A stretch of 12,922 bases of DNA from an uncultured Solirubrobacteraceae bacterium. GTDB lineage: Bacteria > Actinomycetota > Thermoleophilia > Solirubrobacterales > Solirubrobacteraceae. A program made the position numbers and the translations under genes. A model generated the notes under the pieces. That model searched no databases. It was not told the origin of the DNA and saw only the letters and a list, made by a program, of their open reading frames with translations. This document shows positions 1 through 6,226 of the stretch, one piece after another; position 1 is the stretch's first letter, and the number at the start of each line of letters is the position of its first letter. The DNA lies in NCBI GenBank assembly GCA_902806215.1, contig CADCVT010000235.1:1-12922 (forward strand), in the 5' to 3' direction.

Positions 1-2209
1 CGGGCTCGCCGGCCTCGAGCGCGTCGAGCGCCGCCTCCAGCACGTCGAGGCGCTGCGCGAGCAGGCCGGCCAGCCGCGCGGGCCCGCGGTCACGGCGCCG
101 GGTGGCCTGCTGCAGGCGGCCGAGCAGTGACCGTGCGCCGGCGAGCACCGCCTCGAGCCGGTCGAGCTGCTCGGCCATCCCGAGCACCGCGAAGCGGTCC
201 GGCCGTTCCCAGAAGGCGGGCTCCGCCATCTCCTCGAGCGCGTCGCGCTTGCGCACCGCCCACCTCCCGGCGCGGGCCGCCGCGGCGTCGAGCACCTCGC
301 GCAGGAAGGCGGCCTCGTCGAGGCTGCCCTGCGGGTCGAGCGCGACGGTTCGGACGGTCCGCTCGGCCGGCGCCTGCGGCGGCTCCTGCGCGGGCGGCTG
401 CCCGGCCGGGTCGATGAACTCGACCCGGACGCCGCTGCCGCGCGCGCTCACCAGCAGGAACTGGTCGCCCTCGGGGACCTGGTGCTCGACGATCGCGCGG
501 GCCAGCGGCACGAGCACGTGCGTCTCGACCGCCCGCTTGAGCGGCCGGGCACCGAGATCGGGCGTGAAGCCCTCCTGCAGCAGGTACTCGACCGCGCTCT
601 CGTCCCACTCGACCGACCACGGCCGCGTGCGGAGCCCGCGGCGGCGGGTCACGTCGCGGAGCTCCTTGCGCACGAGGACGCGCATGACGTCGCGGGTGAG
701 GTGGCGGAAGGCGACGATGCGGTCGATCCGGTTGACGAACTCAGGGCGGAAGGCGTCGGCGACCGCCCGGTCGATCGCGCGGCTGCCCTCGATCGTCTCG
801 GTCGTGGCGAACCCGAGCCCGCCGCGGCCAGAGCCCGACCCGAGGTTCGAGGTCATGATCACCACCGTCTGCCGGAAGTCGACGACCGAGCCCGCGCGGT
901 CCGTGAGCCTGCCGTCGTCGAAGAGCTGGAGGAAGACGTCCCACACGCGCGGATGCGCCTTCTCGAACTCGTCGAGCAGGACGACGCTGAACGGCTGGCG
1001 CCGGATCGCCGGGACCAGCGGCGCGCCCTCGAAGGACTCCGGGCCCGCGAGCAGGCGCTCCACGCTGTCTGCGGTCTGGAACTCGCTCATGTCGAGGCGG
1101 ACGAGCCGCGACGCGCTGCCGAAGAGGTACTCCGCGAGCGCCTTGGCGAGCTCGGTCTTGCCGGTGCCGGTGGGGCCGACGAAGAAGAAGACGCCGAGTG
1201 GGCGCGTCGGGTCGGTGAGGCCTGCCTTGATCATCGCGATCCGCTCGACGAGCAGACCGACGGCCTCGGGCTGGCCGAGCACCTTGCCGGTGAAGGAGCG
1301 CCGCACCTCGTCGAGGTCGAGCCGGCGCGCCGGGTCGACCATCACGAGGGGCAGGCCGCTGATGTCCGCGACGGTCCGCATGAGGTGCTCGGCGGTCACC
1401 TCGCCCGGCGCCACGTCCTCGCGGGTCATGCGGTCGTACGTCGCCCGGAGCAGGCGCAGGAGGTTCCCGGGCCCGGCGGCCCCGGGCAGGTGCTCCTGGG
1501 CGAGCTCGAGCGCTTCGCGCAGGGTGCCCTCGCCGCAGGGCATGCGCCGGCGCTGCGCCCAGCCGGCGGCGACCGTGAGCGTGTCCTCGTCGCCGAGCGG
1601 CTCCAGCCGCACCTCGTCGAGCTGCGCGACGGCCCCCGGGCGCAGCTGCCGGATCTTCGCGTAGCTCGTGGCGGTGGCCTCGGCGATCAGCTGGAGCTCA
1701 CCACGAGCGAGGTAGGGGACGAGCATGTCGAGCAGCCCCTGCGGGTTGCTGCGATACGAGCCCGCCCCGACGGCGGCGTGCAGGTCGGGCATCACCCAGA
1801 CCAGCGGGCGGCCCGCCGAGGCCCGTGCGAGCTGCTGGACGCGGCCCTCGAGCTGGCCGACGTACGACTGACCGGCCGTGACGTCGGTCGACGTCGCCTC
1901 GAACACGATCGCACCCTGGTCGTGCAGCCGGCGCGTCGCCTCGCGGATCAGCGTCGACTTGCCGACCCCGGCCTCCCCGACGACGACGAGCGAGCGCGGA
2001 GGGTCGCGCGTCAGCGCGTCCTCGATCGTGACGAGGGCGGCGTCGCGCGACTCGAAGGAGACGTAGTCGTGGTGGCGCGCACCGGCGTCGCCGTCGCCGA
2101 ACCAGAGCCGCCCGCCGATGCTGGGGACGAGCCACGCGTGGTCGAGTGCGCGCTCCTCGTCGGAGTCGTCGGTGTCGCTGTCGTCGCTGTCGGTGTCCTC
2201 GTCGCTCAC
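1..2209 (-). CDS. Clp/Hsp100-type AAA+ ATPase with degenerate first module (3' end outside window)
   Basis: Reading the minus strand from GTG at 2209 gives about 736 residues with no stop before the window edge. A GGAAGG Shine-Dalgarno six bases upstream fixes the start. The N-terminus is a short acidic Asp/Ser tail and the usual Clp N-domain is missing. Module 1 (about 55-270) has Walker A GEAGVGKST near 78-86, but the Walker B and sensor regions read VMPDLH and AEAT instead of FIDELH and GATT, and the arginine-finger RR is absent. The ClpB coiled-coil middle domain is missing. Module 2 (about 300-590) looks intact: GPTGTGKTE near 345, VVLLDEFEKAHP near 409, MTSNLGS, RPEFVNRID near 488 and the sensor-2 motif GARPLKRAVE near 553. 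A GLGF near 464 matches the ClpP-docking loop position of ClpC. A helical extension follows residue 600. It is likely an unfoldase or protease partner; the substrate is unknown. Confidence 0.93.
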   Translation of the reverse strand, partial: MSDEDTDSDDSDTDDSDEERALDHAWLVPSIGGRLWFGDGDAGARHHDYVSFESRDAALVTIEDALTRDPPRSLVVVGEAGVGKSTLIREATRRLHDQGAIVFEATSTDVTAGQSYVGQLEGRVQQLARASAGRPLVWVMPDLHAAVGAGSYRSNPQGLLDMLVPYLARGELQLIAEATATSYAKIRQLRPGAVAQLDEVRLEPLGDEDTLTVAAGWAQRRRMPCGEGTLREALELAQEHLPGAAGPGNLLRLLRATYDRMTREDVAPGEVTAEHLMRTVADISGLPLVMVDPARRLDLDEVRRSFTGKVLGQPEAVGLLVERIAMIKAGLTDPTRPLGVFFFVGPTGTGKTELAKALAEYLFGSASRLVRLDMSEFQTADSVERLLAGPESFEGAPLVPAIRRQPFSVVLLDEFEKAHPRVWDVFLQLFDDGRLTDRAGSVVDFRQTVVIMTSNLGSGSGRGGLGFATTETIEGSRAIDRAVADAFRPEFVNRIDRIVAFRHLTRDVMRVLVRKELRDVTRRRGLRTRPWSVEWDESAVEYLLQEGFTPDLGARPLKRAVETHVLVPLARAIVEHQVPEGDQFLLVSARGSGVRVEFIDPAGQPPAQEPPQAPAERTVRTVALDPQGSLDEAAFLREVLDAAAARAGRWAVRKRDALEEMAEPAFWERPDRFAVLGMAEQLDRLEAVLAGARSLLGRLQQATRRRDRGPARLAGLLAQRLDVLEAALDALEAGEP

Positions 2210-2268
2210 TCGGATCCTTCCGTACCCGCCGTGGAACTCCGGTAGGATGAACCACGTACATAACCCCC
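2210..2268. promoter_or_regulatory. Divergent promoter region between the Clp-like gene and ssrA
   Basis: These 59 bases must carry the start signals for both divergent genes. TACATA at 2257-2262 ends six bases before the first tmRNA base and could be an ssrA -10 box. Read on the other strand as TATGTA, it could serve the ATPase gene. TAGGAT at 2243-2248 is a second plus-strand candidate, which would need 5' processing of the transcript. No good -35 box is visible for either. A short inverted repeat, CGTGG at 2230-2234 and CCACG at 2252-2256, flanks the centre and could be an operator or chance. Confidence 0.35.
2216..2221 (-). promoter_or_regulatory. Shine-Dalgarno of the Clp-like ATPase
   Basis: On the minus strand GGAAGG lies six bases before the GTG at 2209. 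This decides the start: no equally good site precedes another ATG or GTG in this frame nearby. Confidence 0.7.
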
Positions 2269-2633
2269 GGGGACGACAGGCTTCGACGTGGTCGGTTCGT
2301 GGGGGTGGTCGCGAGTCGAGGTTCCGGCAGGCCTCGTAAATCCGCCGGAAAACCAATAAGTGCGGACTCTCACGAGTACGCCCTCGCCGCTTAGCACCTA
2401 GCTAAGTAGGGTGAGGTGCCGACCCCCACCAGCCCGCCGTGGGGGAATCGGTATCAGAAGCGGGATCACCCGGTGAGGAACGCCTCCGCCGATCCGGGAA
2501 CATCTTCAGATGGGCTGGTCCCTCGGAACCCTGTCAGTGCGGCAACCGAGGGACGAGATCAGAGCACTGACTACGCTCGTAGAAGCCACCTCTTACGCGA
2601 CTGCGGACGCGGGTTCGATTCCCGCCGTCTCCA
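2269..2633 (+). ncRNA. ssrA: Transfer-messenger RNA (tmRNA, 10Sa RNA)
   Basis: tmRNA rescues ribosomes stalled on broken mRNAs and adds a degradation tag to the unfinished protein, working with SmpB. The ends form the tRNA-like domain. GGGGACG at 2269-2275 pairs with CGTCTCC at 2626-2632 (one G-U pair), followed by discriminator A at 2633. The 5' end continues ACAGGCTTCGAC, typical of tmRNA. The T arm GCGGG-TTCGATT-CCCGC stands just before the acceptor strand. CCA is not encoded (the next bases are CT), so it must be added after transcription. The tag frame is at 2362-2394. Length, 365 bases before CCA, is normal for a one-piece tmRNA. A perfect hairpin terminator lies 14 bases downstream. 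The neighbouring divergent Clp-like ATPase suits the pathway. Confidence 0.96.
2362..2394 (+). other. tmRNA tag reading frame, ADSHEYALAA then stop
   Basis: Translation resumes at GCG (2362-2364), after AATAAGT, and runs for ten codons to TAG at 2392-2394. The peptide A-D-S-H-E-Y-A-L-A-A ends in the YALAA degron recognised by Clp proteases in bacteria generally, and its ADS start is like other actinobacterial tags. Upstream bases AATAAGT resemble the conserved resume-codon context. The assignment of the first codon follows the family pattern of one Ala before the conserved part. Confidence 0.93.
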
Positions 2634-2646
2634 CTGCGAGAGTTCC

Positions 2647-2676
2647 GAGAAGGCCCCTGCAAACAGGGGCCTTCTC
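2647..2676 (+). terminator. Hairpin terminator of ssrA
   Basis: GAGAAGGCCCCTG (2647-2659) and CAGGGGCCTTCTC (2664-2676) form a perfect 13-base-pair stem with a four-base CAAA loop. GCGTTTC follows, a short T run only, as is common at high GC. It starts 14 bases after the tmRNA discriminator base. Confidence 0.88.
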
Positions 2677-2838
2677 GCGTTTCAGTGCGGGTTCCAAGTC
2701 CGAACGCTTCTGCTTCGACCCCGGCTCGCACGGGCCCTGACTGGTCGTGTGGCGTCCAAGCTTGAGGGTCAGGGTTGGGACTCGGCGGATGCCGTAGTTG
2801 GCGTTCAAGCCGTCACGACTGCGAGTCGATGAACGAGG
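2677..2838 (+). other. Gap between the ssrA terminator and the LGFP-SGNH gene
   Basis: No gene is supported in these 162 bases. They must contain the promoter and leader of the following gene, but no convincing -35/-10 pair is visible. A small hairpin, CGACT-GCG-AGTCG at 2816-2828, stands just before a GAGG that directly abuts the ATG at 2839. That GAGG is too close to be a normal ribosome site. I found no copy of the tmRNA 3' end that would mark an integration site. Confidence 0.4.
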
Positions 2839-4950
2839 ATGGACCTTCCGACCTCGCGTGTCCGCCGTTCATCGGGAGGGGCAACCATCCCGGCACCGGG
2901 TGGTCCTCGCGCTGGAGCCAGGCTGACGGGACGAGTCGGGACATGGTGTGGCGTCGTCCTCGCTGCGCTTCTCTCGGTTCCGGCTGCGGCAGTCGCCTGC
3001 CCAGGCGACGGAGGCCCGGCGCCTCAGGGCGTCAAGAACAACTTCTGCAGTACCTGGGACGCCGCTGCGGCCAGGGGCATCAGCATGGGGGAGCCCACCA
3101 ACGATGCCCACCGCTGGGGCGCCGGTTGGGTGCGGGACTTCCGCAATAGCGGCACGTACGGTTCCGGCGTGCTGATGGAAGGCGACGGGGTGGGCTACGC
3201 CTACATCGTCGGCAACCCGACCGGCCAGTACTACTGGGACGCTTACAAGGCCAGCGGAGCGGTCGGCGTCATGGGCTACCCCGTGGGGCGTCACGAGTTC
3301 GGCGGGCACCTGAACGACGGACCGCGCGCAAACCGCTACATGACCTTCCAGCGCGGCATCATCAACTCGTTCTCCGGAGGGACCTTCGGCGTCCACGGCG
3401 CGATCCGCGCGAAGTGGGACTCGACGGGGCACGTCACCGGCGGTCTCGGCCAGCCGCTCTCCAACGAGTACGCCACGGCAGCTCGCGGGGGTGTCTCGCA
3501 GCGGTACGAGGGCGGATACATCACCCACAACCCGGCCGTGCCCGGCGAGTTCGTCACCCCGCACGGGGCCGTCTCCGACAAGTACATCGCCCTCGGTTCC
3601 AGTCGGAGTCCGCTCGGACTACCGACCTCCGATCAGTTTCGAGGAGAGCGCGGCAACCAAGTCCAGCGATATGACGACGGACAAATCACCTCGCACGGCG
3701 GCGGGACGTTCGAGACGCACGGCTCCATCTTCAAGCGCTGGGCCGCCTCGGGCGGGAGCAACGGGCCGCTCGGCTTCCCGGTCAGCGACGAGTACGCCAC
3801 GGCGGGCGGAGGAGGGGTTGCCTCCCGGTTCGAGCGCGGTGTCATCACCTTCAACCCGCGTACCAACTTGGCCTACTCCTCGGCCAACGCCATCCTCGAC
3901 AAGTACTCGGCTGCCGGCGCGAGCCAGAGCTACCTCGTTCTCCCCACCAGCGAGGAGTTCGACTGGGAGGGCGGTAGGCGACAGAACTTCGACGGCGGCT
4001 ACGTGTGGTGGCACCCGCAGTTCGGGGCGTACGCCGACCGCGAGAAGCCGAACCCGGCGAGCCTGCGGCCAGCGACACCTGGCCCCGCAAAGAGATTTGG
4101 CGGCTTCTTTGCCATCGGCGACTCGGTCAGTGCCGGCTTCGGATACGCGCCCAGCGGGCGGCCCCTGTCAGCGACGGAGGTCGGCCGCTGCGCTGGCCTG
4201 ATCAAGCCAAAGACGAGCTTTCCGTCATGCCAGGCTCCCACGACCGTCTCGTACGCGGCCCAGTACGCGAAGCGCTTGGGTCTGCCTCGTGACCTGGAAC
4301 ACATGGCTGCCGTCGAGGGTTCGACCGCACGTGACTGGTGGAAGGGTGTATGGCGACAGCGGTTGGATCGCGTCGTGAGAGCTCGCCCCTCGCTGACGGT
4401 GATGACATTGGGCGCGAACCCAGCCCTCTCGTCGATCGTGACTCCCGGCCAGCGCGGCTACAGATGCTTCCAAGCCGCGAGGTCCCTAGCGGCTGCCAGC
4501 AAGTGCGCAAACGCAGAGCTCGACGAAGCCTACGTCCGGACCAACCTGCGGCAGATCTACAGGCGCCTTCTCGCCGTACCAGGCAATCACCTTGCAGTGT
4601 TCCTGTACCACGACACCGTTCCCGTGACGCTCGCTACAGGCCGCCTGTGGCCACCGTCGCGCATCGTGACGGATGCTTACCAAAACGGGGCGAAGACCTT
4701 CGTGGTTCTCGAGGAGCTCAACAAGAGAGTCCGCGAGGCGTTCGAAGAGGTGAGGAGTGGACTGAGCGTTCGAGACAAGGCTCGATTCAAGCTCTTGTCG
4801 CCGCCGCGGTTCTCCGAGCATTACTGCAACAACTCGAAGCCGTGGATCCTCCGGACTGACACTTGCATCCATCCCAATGCTGCTGGTCTGGGTCAGTTCG
4901 CAGACGTGCTGCAGTCGACCTATCCTGATCCGCGGCTCCTGGCACGTTAG
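2839..4950 (+). CDS. Secreted LGFP-repeat protein with C-terminal SGNH/GDSL hydrolase domain
   Basis: Probably an exported esterase or acyl hydrolase held on the cell envelope by LGFP repeats. A TGA at 2830-2832 lies just upstream in frame, so ATG 2839 is the first possible ATG. The 703-residue product has an Arg-rich head, a hydrophobic segment about 36-53, and an AVA-C junction at 51-54 that could be signal-peptidase or lipoprotein cleavage. About six LGFP-type repeats follow at residues 81-395, for example LGQPLSNEY near 203, LGLPTSDQF near 259 and LGFPVSDEY near 311. A hinge near 400-418 leads to the hydrolase: GDSVSAG with Ser429, an oxyanion-type GANP at 525-528 (GxND in the family) and DTCIHPN with His678. 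Asp674 is three residues from the His spacing position, not two as usual. GC is clearly lower than in neighbours and AGA and TTG codons appear. The substrate is unknown. Confidence 0.9.
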   Translation: MDLPTSRVRRSSGGATIPAPGGPRAGARLTGRVGTWCGVVLAALLSVPAAAVACPGDGGPAPQGVKNNFCSTWDAAAARGISMGEPTNDAHRWGAGWVRDFRNSGTYGSGVLMEGDGVGYAYIVGNPTGQYYWDAYKASGAVGVMGYPVGRHEFGGHLNDGPRANRYMTFQRGIINSFSGGTFGVHGAIRAKWDSTGHVTGGLGQPLSNEYATAARGGVSQRYEGGYITHNPAVPGEFVTPHGAVSDKYIALGSSRSPLGLPTSDQFRGERGNQVQRYDDGQITSHGGGTFETHGSIFKRWAASGGSNGPLGFPVSDEYATAGGGGVASRFERGVITFNPRTNLAYSSANAILDKYSAAGASQSYLVLPTSEEFDWEGGRRQNFDGGYVWWHPQFGAYADREKPNPASLRPATPGPAKRFGGFFAIGDSVSAGFGYAPSGRPLSATEVGRCAGLIKPKTSFPSCQAPTTVSYAAQYAKRLGLPRDLEHMAAVEGSTARDWWKGVWRQRLDRVVRARPSLTVMTLGANPALSSIVTPGQRGYRCFQAARSLAAASKCANAELDEAYVRTNLRQIYRRLLAVPGNHLAVFLYHDTVPVTLATGRLWPPSRIVTDAYQNGAKTFVVLEELNKRVREAFEEVRSGLSVRDKARFKLLSPPRFSEHYCNNSKPWILRTDTCIHPNAAGLGQFADVLQSTYPDPRLLAR

Positions 4951-5018
4951 GGCGGCCGCCACGCGAGCGGCGCCGCGAACCGCGCCTGACGACGTCTTCG
5001 CTGGAACTTGCGGGTGGG

Positions 5019-5693
5019 CTAGTCCATGTCCCAGGCGGCGGTCAGGTGGGGCGCGAGGAACGACAGCGCGTGCTCGTCGAGGCCTCCGACCCACACCGAC
5101 CGGTACGGCTCGTCCTGGCTCGGTCCACCCTCGTTCGGGCACGCGAAGGCGACCACGTCGTCGCCCGCGTAGAACCGCGACGGGTACCCCGGCCAGCGCC
5201 AGGGCGGCAGCTCGAGCTCCCGCAGTGGCGCGAGCGCATGGTCGGCGTCGCGCGCCGAGAGCCATGCCGCCGCCGCGCCGTGCGAGGGAGCGAGTGCCGC
5301 GTTCATGACCGCGAGCTGGAGCAGGAACACCGACACGCCCGGCGCCTCCTGCGCCCATCCGCCGGGGGCGTCCACCTCACGCGAGAACACGGGCGGGTCG
5401 TCCAGTGAGAGGTCGTCGACGCGCACGGCCCATTCCCAGACCCACTGCTCCTCGGAGTAGAAGACGGCCATGTCGCCGTCATGCCGGGGCGTGCGCAGGA
5501 GCTCGTTGACCGCGAAGAACCGCGGCGCCAGCGAACCGACCCGATGGACCGGCCGCAGAGCGGGAGCGACATCGGCGCGGACGGGCTGCCGGTCGACAGA
5601 CGAGGTCACGCCGTGCCAGCGACGGAGAAACCCCTCCAGCGCCTCGACGGGCGGGCGCGACAGGATCTCGCTGAGCGGCTCTTGACCCATCAC
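5019..5693 (-). CDS. Conserved-type hypothetical protein, possibly SUKH (SMI1/KNR4-like)
   Basis: A 224-residue soluble protein with no signal peptide or membrane segment. I do not recognise it with certainty. The stretch HRVGSLAPRFFAVNELL (about 50-66), followed by GDMAVFYSEEQWVWEWAVRV (73-92) and LDDPPVF (97-103), resembles the SUKH superfamily pattern in which a strand with 'ENQ..WEWG' is followed by 'DPPV'. Some SUKH proteins are immunity proteins against toxins, others are housekeeping; no toxin gene lies next to it, so a protective role is not supported. The first codon can be GTG at 5693 or the adjoining ATG at 5690. GGAGGGG on the minus strand about ten bases before the GTG favours GTG. 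It converges on the LGFP-SGNH gene (68-base gap) and diverges from the gene at 5741 (47-base gap), so it is probably transcribed alone. Confidence 0.78.
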   Translation of the reverse strand: MMGQEPLSEILSRPPVEALEGFLRRWHGVTSSVDRQPVRADVAPALRPVHRVGSLAPRFFAVNELLRTPRHDGDMAVFYSEEQWVWEWAVRVDDLSLDDPPVFSREVDAPGGWAQEAPGVSVFLLQLAVMNAALAPSHGAAAAWLSARDADHALAPLRELELPPWRWPGYPSRFYAGDDVVAFACPNEGGPSQDEPYRSVWVGGLDEHALSFLAPHLTAAWDMD

Positions 5694-5740
5694 GCCACGC
5701 TAACCCCTCCGCGGGACCGATCGGCGTTAGTCTCGAAGCC

Positions 5741-6199
5741 ATGACCTACGTCGCCGGCGAAGCCCGCCAGGAACTGCTGGACACCGTGGCTCAGGCGGCC
5801 GACACGCTGAGCTCCGCGCTCGCCTCGCTCGGCGGTGCCTTCGACATGCTCGACGACCACCACGCCGAGCAGCTCGAGGACCAGCTGTTCCGGCCGCTGC
5901 AGGTCGCCTACGGCCGCGCGCGCCGGACGCACACCGCGTTCGCGCGGCAGCACAACCTCCCGACGCGCGCGTTCACGCCCGCCGAGACCGGCCACCCGTC
6001 GCAGGGGGTCATGGGCTTCCTCGACGCGGCGACCGAGTCGATCGAGGAGGCCGACGACATCCTGTCCGAGCTGCAGGACTCGCTCCTGCCGGTCGAGGTC
6101 GGCGACCCCGAGGTGCGCGCCGGCCTCGCGGAGGTGCGCCGGATCATCGGCGTCCTTCCCGACAAGGCGCGCAGCTTCGGCGGGACCGTTGGTCGCTAG
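5741..6199 (+). CDS. Unknown small helical protein, first gene of a probable three-gene operon
   Basis: 152 residues from ATG 5741 to TAG 6197-6199. The composition suggests an all-helical cytoplasmic protein rich in Glu, Asp, Ala and Leu, for example QELLDTVAQAADTLSSALA near 10-28 and a second long helix around 98-118 (DAATESIEEADDILSELQ). A basic patch (YGRARRTHTAFARQH) lies near 57-71. It has no cysteine, signal peptide or transmembrane segment. I do not recognise the family. The high-GC third-position pattern and clean frame support real coding. The ribosome site is weak (GAAG six bases upstream at most). The next gene starts 27 bases after the stop, on the same strand, so co-transcription with the oxidase and phosphatase is likely. 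Its divergent neighbour begins 47 bases away. Confidence 0.75.
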   Translation: MTYVAGEARQELLDTVAQAADTLSSALASLGGAFDMLDDHHAEQLEDQLFRPLQVAYGRARRTHTAFARQHNLPTRAFTPAETGHPSQGVMGFLDAATESIEEADDILSELQDSLLPVEVGDPEVRAGLAEVRRIIGVLPDKARSFGGTVGR

Positions 6200-6226
6200 G
6201 GCTCGCAGGCCATAGGGTTCGGCGCG

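Noticed and set aside
102..1664. Second plus-strand frame of 520 residues in the same place
   Set aside because: Ser/Arg-rich shadow of the same ATPase gene, no recognisable domain.
482..2245. Long plus-strand reading frame opposite the Clp-like ATPase
   Set aside because: The minus strand carries clear AAA+ motifs over the whole span. The plus-strand product is a low-complexity Arg/Ala/Glu protein typical of high-GC antisense frames.
2416..2832. Short reading frames across the tmRNA and its terminator
   Set aside because: They run through paired tmRNA ends and the terminator stem, so they are not coding.
2600..5018. Integrated island bounded by repeats of the tmRNA 3' end
   Set aside because: I looked for a second copy of GATTCCCGCCGTCTCC downstream and found none, and there is no integrase gene in the window.
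4951..5018. Bidirectional terminator between convergent genes
   Set aside because: GCGGC and GCCGC can pair around 4952-4975, but only with a bulge and without a T run on either strand; too weak to call.
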